Assembly: GCF_012641435.1 (NCBI RefSeq)
Contig: NZ_JABAIJ010000012.1
Span: 62,001-126,000, forward strand
Length of the DNA stretch: 64,000 nt
Reading direction: 5' to 3'
Origin: Rhizobium sp. P38BS-XIX
GTDB taxonomy: Bacteria > Pseudomonadota > Alphaproteobacteria > Rhizobiales > Rhizobiaceae
In this document: positions 8,823 to 18,387 of the stretch, piece after piece
Numbering within the stretch: position 1 is the first letter of the stretch
Layout of the letters: each line of letters starts with the position of its first letter
Notes under the pieces: generated by a model
What the model was told of the DNA's origin: nothing
Database searches by the model: none
What the model saw: only the letters and a program-made list of their open reading frames with translations
Made by a program: the position numbers and the translations under genes

Positions 8823-9863
8823 ATGCCAAAACGCAAGCCGACGAAAGCCAATGACGCACGCATACCGACTATGGCCGATATCGCCCGCATTGCCGGCGTA
8901 TCCGCTTCCACCGTCAGCCGTGCGCTCGCCGGCCTCCCGCCGATCACGGAGGAAACAAGGCAAAGAGTCGCCCAGGCTGCAAAGGAAGCCGGCTATGCGG
9001 TCAATCGCCACGCCCGTTCGCTTCGGCTGAAGCGCAGCAAGCTGATCCTGGTTCTCATTCCCAATCTGGCGAACCCCAATTTTCCCGACCTTTTGATGCA
9101 TATCGACCAAGCAGCCTACGACTGCGGATACGACATCATGATTGCCCACACGGCCGTCGATCCCCACCGCTCCGACCGCTATGTCGACGAGCTGCTGGCC
9201 GGAAGCATCGACGGCGTGCTGCTGACCGCCAATTACTGCCCGCCTCGGCTTCTTGAATATATCCATTCCGGAAGACACTTGCCGATCGTACGGACCTTGA
9301 GCCCGACACCTAGCCTCGACGGCATCAGCGGTGTGCAGATCGACGAGGTGAAAGCGGCTTACGACGTCGTCGATCACCTCGCAAAGCAGGGCTACAAGCA
9401 CATCGCACATCTCGGTGGCCCCACCACGGAGGCCGTCGCGATCGCTCGTAAAAAGGGCTGGGAGATGGCGCTAGCCGATCACGGCCTATCCGCATCCCGT
9501 GATCTTTTCATTCAAGCGGGCTTCAGGGTCGAAGACGGGCGACAGGGCGCGAGCAAGATAAAAGGGCTCGCGAGGAGACCGGATGCGATTTTCTGCTCGA
9601 ACGACGAATCCGCCTACGGCCTCATTGCCGCCTTGAAGGAACAGGGCCTGCGAGTGCCGCAGGACATAGCGATTGCAGGCTTTGACGACTTGAGCTTCTC
9701 CAACGTGCTGGATCCGCCGCTCACTACCGTTCGGCTCCCGCGCCATGAGATGGCCGAACTATCCGTTCGGAAGCTGAAGGCGCTGATCGAGGATGATGCC
9801 GACAACGATATCACGACCCTCGCGCACGAGCTCGTGGTGCGGGCAAGCAGCCTGAAGAGCTAG
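8823..9863 (+). CDS. LacI-family transcriptional regulator
   Basis: 346 residues from ATG 8823, preceded by GGAGGG; an in-frame ATG at 8808 gives five more residues. The N-terminal helix-turn-helix reads TMADIARIAGVSASTVSRAL, followed by a hinge (AVNRHARSLR) and a periplasmic-binding-protein-like effector domain (LILVLIPNLANPNFPDLL ... IAIAGFDDLSFSN). It is transcribed away from the sugar operon across two palindromic operators. It likely represses that operon until a sugar or sugar derivative is present. Confidence 0.88.
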   Translation: MPKRKPTKANDARIPTMADIARIAGVSASTVSRALAGLPPITEETRQRVAQAAKEAGYAVNRHARSLRLKRSKLILVLIPNLANPNFPDLLMHIDQAAYDCGYDIMIAHTAVDPHRSDRYVDELLAGSIDGVLLTANYCPPRLLEYIHSGRHLPIVRTLSPTPSLDGISGVQIDEVKAAYDVVDHLAKQGYKHIAHLGGPTTEAVAIARKKGWEMALADHGLSASRDLFIQAGFRVEDGRQGASKIKGLARRPDAIFCSNDESAYGLIAALKEQGLRVPQDIAIAGFDDLSFSNVLDPPLTTVRLPRHEMAELSVRKLKALIEDDADNDITTLAHELVVRASSLKS

Positions 9864-10059
9864 CTGACGTGGCCCGCAAAAGCCAGCGCGCTTCATAAAT
9901 TCATTCGTGCCGCGCGCTTCGATAGGGTTGAGCATGGCGTGGGCGTGCGGCCCTTCGGCATGAACCGTAACTGAATGGTCCCTTCAGCATCCGTTACAAC
10001 GAGGGCGTCTAAAAGAGAGACGTTCAACCGCGGTCAGATCCGCTACAGGAGACACAGTC

Positions 10060-10497
10060 ATGATCCGCACGTCCTTCATTGCAACCGCACTCGTCGCACT
10101 TGCCGGCTTCGCCGCCACAGCTCCCGCCATGGCCAACGACGTCCGCATCGAACAATATGGCTGGTCGAACTCTGCCGGCGGTGCCCAGGAAGGCTTCGGC
10201 AACCGGATCAGGACCTACCAGAACGGCGGTTACAACAGAATTGTCGGCCATCAGTACGGACGCCACAATCTCTCTGCCGTCGGCCAGGAAGGCAACGGCA
10301 ACTATGGCGAAACCTATCAGAATGGCGACCGCAACGTCGCCGGCATCGGCCAGTTTGGTTCCAATCATACGACGATCCTGACCCAGGACGGCAACGGCAA
10401 CATCGCCGCCGGCGTCCAGGTGGGCCACGGTTGCAGCGCCAATGTCAGCCAGGGCGGCAGCGGCAACGTCGCAGCTTTCGTGCAGGCCTGCCCGTAA
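10060..10497 (+). CDS. Curlin-repeat secreted protein (CsgA/CsgB-like)
   Basis: 145 residues, start ATG 10060 behind AGGAGA. A signal peptide (cleaved near AMA-ND) is followed by about six curlin-type units with the QxGxxN...Q spacing, for example GHQYGRHNLSAVGQEGNGN, IGQFGSNHTTILTQDGNGN and VSQGGSGNVAAFVQ. It contains two cysteines (HGCSAN, QACP). Curlin units stack as a beta-helix and assemble into extracellular amyloid fibres. The next gene encodes a CsgH-type inhibitor/chaperone and the one after another curlin. It may be a minor or alternative fibre subunit that uses the CsgG/CsgF exporter encoded 43 kb downstream. Confidence 0.8.
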   Translation: MIRTSFIATALVALAGFAATAPAMANDVRIEQYGWSNSAGGAQEGFGNRIRTYQNGGYNRIVGHQYGRHNLSAVGQEGNGNYGETYQNGDRNVAGIGQFGSNHTTILTQDGNGNIAAGVQVGHGCSANVSQGGSGNVAAFVQACP

Positions 10498-10572
10498 CAC
10501 GGGCAGTCCGGCTGGCTGCCAACGATACGCAGACGCAATCACCTCAGCGGCACACTCTCATGGAGACGCCCC

Positions 10573-10971
10573 ATGCCCAACAGCATTAAACATCCGCGCC
10601 GCCTCATGGCAGTGCTCGCCTTGCTTCTGGTTCCCGTTGGGACGGTCGCGGCCATGACGGCGAGCAGTCAATCCGACGGAGGGCGGCGCTGCGAAATCCG
10701 CGCCACGCAAGGTGGCGGCATGGTGAAGCTGGATGCCTTGGTTCAAACCGATAAGCGCATCAGCGGAAACTATGCGTTCCGCATCGAAAAGAGCGGAGGG
10801 GGCGGATCGTCCGTCGTAAACCAGAACGGCGCTTTCAATGCCGGAGCTGGCGAAACCGCCACACTCGGCTCCGTCACGCTCGATTCCCAGAACACCGACT
10901 ACAAGGCAACGCTGGATATCACAGTCGGCGACAGGACCCTGACCTGCACGCGGCGAGCCGGCGGCGCCTAA
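10573..10971 (+). CDS. csgH: CsgH-type curli chaperone/inhibitor
   Basis: 132 residues, ATG 10573 behind GGAGA; ATG 10606 is an alternative. A signal peptide (LMAVLALLLVPVGTVAAMTA) leads to a single small beta-sandwich domain beginning RRCEIRATQ and ending DRTLTCTRR. The cysteine pair (Cys40, Cys125) probably forms a disulfide. CsgH is the alphaproteobacterial counterpart of enterobacterial CsgC. It acts in the periplasm to stop curlin polymerising too early. It lies between two curlin-repeat genes and is closed by a strong terminator. A second, diverged copy lies in the main curli operon. Confidence 0.8.
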   Translation: MPNSIKHPRRLMAVLALLLVPVGTVAAMTASSQSDGGRRCEIRATQGGGMVKLDALVQTDKRISGNYAFRIEKSGGGGSSVVNQNGAFNAGAGETATLGSVTLDSQNTDYKATLDITVGDRTLTCTRRAGGA

Positions 10972-10997
10972 CCCGCCTCCCTCATGAAACCAAACCA

Positions 10998-11030
10998 AAA
11001 AGGGCGCCCAAACCGGCGCCCTTTTCTTTT
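10998..11030 (+). terminator. Rho-independent terminator after csgH
   Basis: Perfect stem AAAAGGGCGCC (10998-11008) / GGCGCCCTTTT (11015-11025) with a six-base loop, then CTTTT. It lies 26 bases after the csgH stop, so the following curlin gene probably has its own promoter. The stem is A/T-flanked and could work in both directions. Confidence 0.88.
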
Positions 11031-11141
11031 CTCCAAGGCCGAAACCACTGAACGGCAGCTGAACGAGCAATTCCGATTGGGTTCAGCCGCAAGATGCGAA
11101 AGTCAATCATCGGCTAGGGAAGCCGGCCAATGGAGATCACG

Positions 11142-11555
11142 ATGACCCGCAGCATGTTCAAGATCCTTACGATTAGCCTTCTTGCCGGGAGCTTGGGCCA
11201 GGCCGCGGTGTCGCTGCCGGCCTATGCAGGCGGCCGGATCTCGGTCAACTTTGCGCCTAGCAACGCGGAAGATGCAGATCTCTTCTCGACCGGCCTGCGC
11301 GTCTATTCGCTGTATCGCGGCCTAAAGGGCGGCGATATCCGGCAATTTGGTCACGGAAACGCCGCCGGCCTTGCCCAGTCCGGCAATGGCAATCTCGGCT
11401 TTATCCAGCAGCGGGGCAATGGTCATTCGGCAACGCTTAGGCAGAACGGCAACAACAATGCCTACGGCATCTTTCAGTACGGACGCAATACGAACACGGA
11501 CGTTGTCCAGGATGGCGATGGCGGCAGCGGCGCGACCTTCAGCTACGGTTGGTAA
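11142..11555 (+). CDS. Curlin-repeat secreted protein
   Basis: 137 residues from ATG 11142, with GGAG 7 bases upstream; the ATG at 11130 overlaps that site. A signal peptide (ILTISLLAGSLGQAAVSLP, cleaved near AYA-GG) is followed by a non-repeat stretch of about 45 residues. Four to five curlin units follow: IRQFGHGNAAGLAQSGNGN, FIQQRGNGHSATLRQNGNNN and YGIFQYGRNTNTDVVQDG. It ends SYGW. It lies after the csgH terminator and before a convergent LysR gene. A role as fibre subunit or nucleator is inferred from the repeats. Confidence 0.78.
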   Translation: MTRSMFKILTISLLAGSLGQAAVSLPAYAGGRISVNFAPSNAEDADLFSTGLRVYSLYRGLKGGDIRQFGHGNAAGLAQSGNGNLGFIQQRGNGHSATLRQNGNNNAYGIFQYGRNTNTDVVQDGDGGSGATFSYGW

Positions 11556-11645
11556 CGGCAGATCGTCAATCGATTTCGGTTCGCCCGCTTGGCCGGACCT
11601 TGCGCCCTATCGGACATTCGTCAACCGGATCGGACATGTGCCACG

Positions 11646-12563
11646 CTAGTTGCCATGCAGGACAAGACCCGCGACGTAATCGAGCAATGCGCGGGTTTTC
11701 GCCGGCAAATGGTGCCGGGACGGATAATAGGCATATAGCGGGAACCGCTGGTCCGACCAGTCGGGGAAGAGTTGGATTAGCCTGCGGGACGAGAGATGAT
11801 CCTCGATGCCCAGTTCGAAAAGTTGCGCAACGCCGAGCCCGGCGAGACAGGTGCTATGCAGCGTTCCCGGGTCATTCACCGTCAATGCTCCCTGCGGCCT
11901 GACAAGCAGCGTCTTGCGGCGACGATGAAACTGCCATGGGAAAGGCCGCCCGGTCAAAGGCTCCCGGAACTCGATGCAACGATGCTGCAACGTCTCAAGT
12001 TGACGGGGATCGGCCGGCTGGCCGTATCTGTCGATATAAGCGGGAGACGCCACGGCCAGCACCCGCGTGTCGAATAGCTTGCGGGCGATGAGGGAAGAGC
12101 TCTGCGGATGTCCGAATCGCAAAGCGAGATCAAAGCCGTCGGCCACCAGATCGCCGAGATCCTCCCTACTGCGCAGTTCCACCTCGATCTCCGGGTAGGT
12201 GTCCAGGAAGGCACCCAGCCGCGGACCCAGGACAAGCTGCGCAAACAGCGGATCGACATTGACACGCAAACGCCCACGAACCTTATGCGCGCCGCTTGCT
12301 GCATTCGTCGTGACTTCGGCAAGCGCGCTGATCAACGGCATCACCTGTTCATAGAAATCACGCCCCTCGTCGGTCAGCCTGACCGATCGCGTCGTGCGCT
12401 CGAAGAGACGCGTGGACAATCTGGCCTCAAGCCGGGCGACCGCCCTGCTGACGCCCGGTTGCGACATGTCCAGCATTTCTGCGGCACCTCCGAAACTCTT
12501 GGTCTCTGCGACCGCTGCCATGACATCGACCCCTTCCAGCAGCAGGGAAAACGGCTGACGCAT
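11646..12563 (-). CDS. LysR-family transcriptional regulator
   Basis: 305 residues, start ATG 12563 behind GGAGG. The N-terminal winged helix-turn-helix reads FGGAAEMLDMSQPGVSRAVARLEARL with LFERTTRSVRLTDEG. The C-terminal LysR substrate domain has the YPEIEVELRSRE and SPAYIDRYGQP landmarks. It is divergent from the MFS exporter gene at 12753, with a 189-base gap, so it probably controls that transporter. Confidence 0.88.
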   Translation of the reverse strand: MRQPFSLLLEGVDVMAAVAETKSFGGAAEMLDMSQPGVSRAVARLEARLSTRLFERTTRSVRLTDEGRDFYEQVMPLISALAEVTTNAASGAHKVRGRLRVNVDPLFAQLVLGPRLGAFLDTYPEIEVELRSREDLGDLVADGFDLALRFGHPQSSSLIARKLFDTRVLAVASPAYIDRYGQPADPRQLETLQHRCIEFREPLTGRPFPWQFHRRRKTLLVRPQGALTVNDPGTLHSTCLAGLGVAQLFELGIEDHLSSRRLIQLFPDWSDQRFPLYAYYPSRHHLPAKTRALLDYVAGLVLHGN

Positions 12564-12752
12564 TCATGCCTCCAAAGCATTAATCAAATGACTTTCATGC
12601 TATAGCAACTTCATCGCCGGCATGCCACATCTCGGCTCACACGGCCTTTCATCAGCACGAAAGCATCGGAGACCAGTCGTCGTCATAGCACTGGTGACGG
12701 CTCTTGCGTGCCCGTTAGGCGCAATGTTCAAGCTTAGAGACAGGATAGACCA

Positions 12753-13976
12753 ATGGTCGGTACAGCAACGCCGCTCCATGCGAGCGGCACACCTCATTCA
12801 CAGAAGAAGACTTACTCGAAATTTCGGACCGTTTGCGCCGTGCTGGCGCTCAGCCTCGGTTGCTTCACCTTCGTCAGCACGGAGCTCATGCCCGTGGGCG
12901 TGCTACCATCGATGGCACAGGGGCTCGGCGTATCATTGGGGGCTGCGGGATATCTGATCACCGTCTTCGCATTCGTGGTTGCGCTGACAGCAGCGCCACT
13001 GACGGGCATGCTGGGCGGCATCAACCGCAAAGCCCTTATGACGGGACTTCTGGCCGTATGCTGCCTTGGCAATCTGATCACCTTCCTAGCCTCCGGCTAC
13101 TTCGTCGTTTTCCTGGCGCGCATATTGGTGGCCGGCGCCATCGGGGTATTCTGGTCTACGGCCGTCGTGACCGCCGTTCATCTGGTGTCCGAACGCAACG
13201 CTGTGCGCGCCACATCTATCGTCTTTGGAGGCGTCTCGCTTGCCGCGGTTCTTGGAATTCCTGCCGGCACTCTGCTTGGCGAAATGCGAGGCTGGCACTC
13301 TGTATTTGCCGCTCTATCGCTGCTCAGCCTCGTAGCCTTCACCGTCATAGCCTGGTCGGTGCCGGCGGTCCGAATTTCAAAGACGTCGACACGCAACGCC
13401 GTGGCATCCATCCTGCGCAACGGACCATTGCTCGCCGTCTTCGCCACGACGGCGCTTGTCGTAACAGGCAACTTTCTGTCCTACACCTACATTACCCCCT
13501 ATCTGGAGCAAATCGCGGGAGAGTCCTCCGAGTCAATCAGCTTGCTATTGCTGGTCTATGGCGGTGCGGGTGTCGTCGCGAATTTTGCGATAGGCCCTTT
13601 CGCCAGAAGCTGCCTCCAGGCAAGCCTGGGCATCGTGACGGCGCTCCTTGTGATCAGCCTTGCCGTGATGGGCCTCGCGTCACACAACAGCATCTTACTC
13701 GTGCTCGTTCTTATCCTCTGGGGGGCGGCCTATGGTGCGCTTCCGGTGCTGCTACAAACGGCAGTCTTCAAAGGTGCATCTGCGATCGAAGGCAGCGCCG
13801 ATGCCGCCACCGCGCTTAACGTCGCACTGTTCAACGGAGCGGTCGGTTTCGGTTCTCTCCTCGGCGGCGTGATCATCAACATTGCGGGACCACTCCCCAT
13901 TCCCTATGTTTCGGCAGCCTTTGCATTGGCCGGGCTCATCGTGATTGTCGCGACCCGCAAGCTGGCCTCTCGATAA
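12753..13976 (+). CDS. MFS transporter, drug/sugar efflux (DHA1/AraJ-like)
   Basis: 407 residues with about twelve hydrophobic segments. LSLGCFTFVSTELMPVGVLP at the start of TM1 is the usual signature of the AraJ/SotB-like DHA1 branch. Loop 2-3 is GGINRKALM and the TM5 region reads VFGGVSLAAVLGIPAGTLLG. It lies divergent to a LysR regulator, a frequent arrangement for inducible efflux pumps. The substrate cannot be assigned. Confidence 0.85.
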   Translation: MVGTATPLHASGTPHSQKKTYSKFRTVCAVLALSLGCFTFVSTELMPVGVLPSMAQGLGVSLGAAGYLITVFAFVVALTAAPLTGMLGGINRKALMTGLLAVCCLGNLITFLASGYFVVFLARILVAGAIGVFWSTAVVTAVHLVSERNAVRATSIVFGGVSLAAVLGIPAGTLLGEMRGWHSVFAALSLLSLVAFTVIAWSVPAVRISKTSTRNAVASILRNGPLLAVFATTALVVTGNFLSYTYITPYLEQIAGESSESISLLLLVYGGAGVVANFAIGPFARSCLQASLGIVTALLVISLAVMGLASHNSILLVLVLILWGAAYGALPVLLQTAVFKGASAIEGSADAATALNVALFNGAVGFGSLLGGVIINIAGPLPIPYVSAAFALAGLIVIVATRKLASR

Positions 13977-14099
13977 TCGGCGTAAACACACTCATCGCTT
14001 CACTGAGCAACGCACCCTCCCCGGCACTTTGAAGCGATGAGTTTCCGACGCACCTGATGGGATTGCCTGGCAAGCGACGGCTCGGCTAACGACAGCCTC

Positions 14100-15008
14100 T
14101 CACGGTGCAGAGGAATAAGGGCGAAATATCTCGACGGTCCAATCGACAAAGGCTCTCAGCCGGGCACTGACATGTCGCGTCGATGGATACAGAATATTGA
14201 GATCATAGGCTGGCCGCGTCCAATCCGTGAGAAGCGGAATGAGCGCACCCGACTCGATATAAGGCTTGGCGATATACTGGAACGTCTGACCAAGCCCCAA
14301 ACCCGCCAGAAGGCCCGTTACATGTGCGGTACTTTCATTCACTGAAATCGCGGTGGGTAAAGCGACCTCGATTGCCTCGTCCTCGCGATGAAAACACATG
14401 GGAAAATAGCGGCCCGTCAAAGACGAGAAATAGTGAATGGCGACATGCCCATTCTTGATATCGTTTGGATGATCGGGGCGCCCATATTGCCTGATGTAGG
14501 CGGGGCTCGCGCAGGTGACGAATTCCAGGCTCGCTATGCGCCGGGTGACCAGTGAAGAGTTTGGCAGAGCGCCGCCGCGAATGACGCAATCCAATCCCTC
14601 GCCGATCAGGTCCATCGGTCGGTCGCTGACGCCGAGGTCAAGCTGAACGTCAGGGTAACGCGAGCGGAAGCCCGGCAAAGCCGGTATGAGGAAGAAGTTG
14701 GCGTGCGAAGACCCGATATCGACGCGCAGCCGACCTTTGGGCTTGCTGACCGCGCTCGCGGCCAGGGCATCCATCTCGTTCAAATTCTCGATCAGCTGGA
14801 TTGCGCGCTCATAATAAGCCACGCCTTCAGCGGTCAGCGTCACCCGACGGGTCGTACGCTGCAGCAATTTCACGCCAAGATGCGCTTCAAGCTCCTGGAT
14901 GAGACGCGTGACCGATGGTTTCGGGATATTCATCAAATCTCCCGCCTTCGAGAAATTGCCGCTTTCGGCGATGCGAATGAAGGCTCGAAGGGCGAGAAAC
15001 TGATCCAT
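14100..15008 (-). CDS. LysR-family transcriptional regulator
   Basis: 302 residues, start ATG 15008 with AGGA upstream. The helix-turn-helix reads FSKAGDLMNIPKPSVTRLIQELEAHLG, followed by LLQRTTRRVTLTAEG and a LysR substrate domain (SPAYIRQYGRPDHPND). It is divergent from the epoxide hydrolase gene at 15221, separated by about 210 bases. That spacer contains an imperfect TTTCA-CATA-TGAAA dyad at 15023-15036, 15 bases upstream of the start. It is likely the regulator of the neighbouring hydrolase. Confidence 0.87.
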   Translation of the reverse strand: MDQFLALRAFIRIAESGNFSKAGDLMNIPKPSVTRLIQELEAHLGVKLLQRTTRRVTLTAEGVAYYERAIQLIENLNEMDALAASAVSKPKGRLRVDIGSSHANFFLIPALPGFRSRYPDVQLDLGVSDRPMDLIGEGLDCVIRGGALPNSSLVTRRIASLEFVTCASPAYIRQYGRPDHPNDIKNGHVAIHYFSSLTGRYFPMCFHREDEAIEVALPTAISVNESTAHVTGLLAGLGLGQTFQYIAKPYIESGALIPLLTDWTRPAYDLNILYPSTRHVSARLRAFVDWTVEIFRPYSSAP

Positions 15009-15220
15009 CTAAATCCTGATTGTTTCACATATGAAATTCAAAAATAGCAAGCCGCGTATTTCTCCGCGACACCAATCAACATAGCTGTTCATTCCGTTCC
15101 GAGACAACGAAACGCATCTCGTAAACGACAAATATTCCGATCGGTCGCCCTGATGGCTTCTGGCGAGAGACCATTGCAACGAGCGGCGCACACCGCGCCA
15201 CCGGATGAGGAAACACGCCC

Positions 15221-16420
15221 ATGGAGGACGCATTGAACGATATGACCGCTGCTTGCACACTTGACGCTACCGAACTACCAACCGCGAGCGACGACGTGAC
15301 GCGCTTTCAGTTGAACGTACCTGAAGATGCCCTTTCGGATTTGAGGAGACGGCTGGCTTCCACCCGCTGGCCAAGACGAGAGACGGTCGCCGATACCAGC
15401 CAGGGCGTGCCGCTCGCGCGCCTGCAAGCCTTGGTCGATTACTGGAGAGATGCTTACGATTGGCGTCCGATTGAACGGCAGCTCAACGGATGGGGGCAGT
15501 ATCAAACGCGCATCGACGGTCTGGGGATTCATTTTCTGCACATCCGTTCGCAAAACGAAAATGCGTTGCCGCTGCTTCTGACCCATGGGTGGCCGGGGTC
15601 CGTGCTCGAATTTCGTGATGTGATCGGACCTCTGACGGATCCAACACGTTATGGCGGAAAGGCCGAGGACGCATTTCACCTTGTCATTCCTTCACTGCCG
15701 GGGTTTGGCTTTTCCGATAAGCCGGCAACCAACGGCTGGAGTGTACCCAGAATAGCCATGGCATGGGCAACGCTGATGCAGCGTCTGGGCTATCAGAAAT
15801 GGGTCGCCCAAGGTGGGGATTGGGGCGCGGCGGTGACAACGGCGCTTGCCCACATAAAGCCTGCGGGCTTGGCAGGCGTGCATCTGAGCTGGCCTTTTGT
15901 TGTCCCGGACAAGCTTCCCGCGGCTCTCTCGCAGGAAGAGCAGCGCGCCGTCGATGCCATCGCAGAATTCGGCCGCGAGGAAGCAGCCTACGTCCAGTTG
16001 CAGGCAACACGCCCGCAAACGCTCGGCTACGGCCTGGCAGATTCGCCCGCGGGACAAGCGGCATGGATCTTCGAAAAACTGGAGGCATGGTCCGACGGCA
16101 CCGATGCCGAAACGATTTTCGGGCGAGATGCGATCCTGGACAATATCACACTCTACTGGTTGACGAACTCGGCCGCATCTTCGGCGCAGATCTACTGGGA
16201 TAATCGAGGTGGCAGCTTTTCAGGCGGTCGCCTGGAGCTTCCTGTCGCAGCGTCCGTTTTTCCGCGTGAGATCTATCGCGCACCGAAAAGCTGGGCCGAA
16301 CAATCCTACCCGATGCTCGTCCATTGGAACGAACTGCCCCGCGGTGGTCACTTCGCCGCCTGGGAGCAACCAACCCTGTTTACGCAGGAGATGCGCGACG
16401 GCCTGCGGTCCATGCGCTGA
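15221..16420 (+). CDS. Epoxide hydrolase, alpha/beta-hydrolase fold with EHN domain
   Basis: 399 residues; ATG 15221 has GAGGA upstream, ATG 15242 is an alternative. The N-terminal EHN domain is marked by FQLNVPEDALSDLRRRLAST and YWRDAYDWRPIERQLN. The core has the oxyanion motif HGWPGS at about residue 122, the nucleophile Asp200 in QGGDWGAAV, and the general-base His377 in RGGHFAAWEQP. This pattern matches the juvenile-hormone/microsomal epoxide hydrolase branch. The enzyme opens epoxides to diols. The natural substrate is unknown. It lies opposite a LysR regulator and 160 bases upstream of the acyltransferase-like pair. Confidence 0.87.
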   Translation: MEDALNDMTAACTLDATELPTASDDVTRFQLNVPEDALSDLRRRLASTRWPRRETVADTSQGVPLARLQALVDYWRDAYDWRPIERQLNGWGQYQTRIDGLGIHFLHIRSQNENALPLLLTHGWPGSVLEFRDVIGPLTDPTRYGGKAEDAFHLVIPSLPGFGFSDKPATNGWSVPRIAMAWATLMQRLGYQKWVAQGGDWGAAVTTALAHIKPAGLAGVHLSWPFVVPDKLPAALSQEEQRAVDAIAEFGREEAAYVQLQATRPQTLGYGLADSPAGQAAWIFEKLEAWSDGTDAETIFGRDAILDNITLYWLTNSAASSAQIYWDNRGGSFSGGRLELPVAASVFPREIYRAPKSWAEQSYPMLVHWNELPRGGHFAAWEQPTLFTQEMRDGLRSMR

Positions 16421-16580
16421 CGGCTGGTGCGTCGACCCTTGCTCAAACCATGGCGAGGGTCTTCTTGCTGCCGTGAGGTTTAGTGCCGGATTTTGCCTTC
16501 TGCTTCAGATGAAACCGAAAGCAGCCCAATTTGAAATCGACTTGGCGCGCGGCAAGCTTACCCATCCTCAAAGATTGAGG

Positions 16581-17855
16581 ATGGACATTGGCATGACATA
16601 TCAAGCAAGACCGCAGATGTTTCGCCCGCTCGGAGGCCACGAGCGGATGATGTATCATTATTCCAGCGCGCATCCGCGGCATTTTTGCATCGTGGCGGAG
16701 CTGACGGCGGCGCGCTTGCCGGACGACTATCGGCGGGCTCATCAGGCAGTGCTCTCCCGGCATCCGCTGCTACGCGCCAAGATAGATTTCGACCATGAGG
16801 GAGGCCCATCCTTCTATGAATGCCCGATGATTCCCGAGCCGGATCTCCTGCAGCGGCAGGCGGACTTTGATTGGTGCAGGACGGTGGAGAGCGAACTTCA
16901 ACGGGATTTCGACGCCGCCGCACCACGTCACAGAACCACCATCGTGCATGACGATACGGGCGCTCACGTCATCATCACGCTTCACCATGCCATCGCGGAT
17001 GCCATCGCAGGCACGGCGATCATCGAAGATTTGATGCATGCTTTGGCTGGCCGACCACTGGCACCACTTGGATTTCCAACAGCCCTAGAGGGCGACGAGA
17101 TCTTCCTCACCTTTGATCGTCCGCGCACTGGCGTCGAGGTGGCGCTCAAAGGCATGCCCAACGTCGGCATGCTGATAGAAATCGCCAGCCAGCCGCTCTG
17201 GCGCGATTTTCAGGGTGACCGAATAGCAGTCAGATCCGCATCCCTGGATGAAAACCTTGTCGCCGGTCTGGAAAGCAAGGCGCGCAAACATCGTATTCCG
17301 TTGAACAGTATTATCTGCACAAGCATTGCCGCAGCCGCGCTGAAACGAGAGGCACGCAAGAACTATCGTATCCTCAGCGCAATCAATCTGCGCCCCATTC
17401 TTGGTTTCGCTGCCGGAGAATGCGCCATGCGAACGATCGAGGCCGTGGTGCCTCTAGCGAGCGTTTCCGCCGAGCATTTCTGGATCTGTGCGCGATGGCA
17501 TAGCGAACAAATCGCCTCGATACGCGATCCGGAAAAGATCAGCAGCAACAATCGGTTGCTGGATAGCGTGATTTCTCCCGGCAGTGACCCACGACTGTCG
17601 TGTGGTCTTCTGGGCACGCTCAATCAGGATGCAACGGTCACCAATCTTGGACGTCTATCCGTTGCCCGATCGGTTGATGACGTCGGCTTGACGGCATTAT
17701 GGGGGCCGATGGGACACGGACGGTTGAGCACGGAACGTTTCTTCGGAATATCAATTCTTGGCGATAAATTGCACTTGGTCGAGACAACCCCAGCAGATCA
17801 TCCATCGTTTATTGATGGCATTATTGAAGTGCTTGAATGGGTATCGCAGTCATGA
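16581..17855 (+). CDS. Condensation/acyltransferase-fold protein, copy 1
   Basis: About 424 residues. The start is uncertain among ATG 16509, 16581 and 16593; upstream of 16509 the frame overlaps the previous gene. The condensation/chloramphenicol-acetyltransferase-like fold shows the catalytic motif HHAIADA (HHxxxD type) near residue 135 and a late VTNLGRLSV segment. It shares FRPLGxHERxMxHYSxAHPRHFC near the start and many later blocks with the gene at 18423, so the two are tandem paralogues. Such proteins transfer acyl groups to alcohols or amines. No adenylation domain or carrier protein lies nearby, so a free acyl-CoA donor is more likely than a peptide-synthetase role. Confidence 0.68.
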   Translation: MDIGMTYQARPQMFRPLGGHERMMYHYSSAHPRHFCIVAELTAARLPDDYRRAHQAVLSRHPLLRAKIDFDHEGGPSFYECPMIPEPDLLQRQADFDWCRTVESELQRDFDAAAPRHRTTIVHDDTGAHVIITLHHAIADAIAGTAIIEDLMHALAGRPLAPLGFPTALEGDEIFLTFDRPRTGVEVALKGMPNVGMLIEIASQPLWRDFQGDRIAVRSASLDENLVAGLESKARKHRIPLNSIICTSIAAAALKREARKNYRILSAINLRPILGFAAGECAMRTIEAVVPLASVSAEHFWICARWHSEQIASIRDPEKISSNNRLLDSVISPGSDPRLSCGLLGTLNQDATVTNLGRLSVARSVDDVGLTALWGPMGHGRLSTERFFGISILGDKLHLVETTPADHPSFIDGIIEVLEWVSQS

Positions 17856-18034
17856 ATGGCATTGCTTTTGATGCCACGAAGCAACGCATCATATCTCTTC
17901 GCAAATGTCATTTGGATATGTGTGAAAAGCAAACGTGTGTCGGTTACATCCGTAACCATGAACCATCGAATGACAACAATTCTGTCATTTCGGATTGCGA
18001 TCGTTGTCTCGCTTTGAAAACGAGGTGTACGAAG

Positions 18035-18265
18035 ATGATAGTAGCAACCTTTCTGGAGAAGCTCCGGCGGCATTTCATATATGCCGCTGCAGAGGCCGAT
18101 GCGACAGATCGTTTCGATGCCCTGGATCCACTTGCCGGCTGGCCGGAACGTCACGAGCAAACTGGCGTCGGAACACAGCAATCGCCTGTGGACTCCAATC
18201 CCTTATCCAGCGCCAACGACAAATACGCGCATCGTCTTCCGTATTCGAAGGACACGGAGCACTAG
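18035..18265 (+). CDS. Small hypothetical protein
   Basis: 76 residues from ATG 18035, with GAGGTG eight bases upstream. The N-terminus MIVATFLEKLRRHF could form an amphipathic helix. The rest is polar, rich in Asp, Pro and Ser, with DALDPLAGWPE. No family was recognised and no membrane segment is clear. It lies alone between the two paralogous acyltransferase genes. It might instead be non-coding spacer. Confidence 0.3.
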   Translation: MIVATFLEKLRRHFIYAAAEADATDRFDALDPLAGWPERHEQTGVGTQQSPVDSNPLSSANDKYAHRLPYSKDTEH

Positions 18266-18387
18266 GGGCGCTTGCGGCGTCCAGGCTTCAATCGAGGGCT
18301 GCGGCGAGCCTTTGAGGTGGCAGCACTATCGAACCTGTTGCGGACCCGCCCTCCAATATGACGACGAGATCCGAGCAGCGCCGCATT

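Noticed and set aside
12833..13819. 328-codon plus-strand frame inside the MFS gene
   Set aside because: Out of frame with the membrane protein and Arg-rich; typical shadow of hydrophobic codons.
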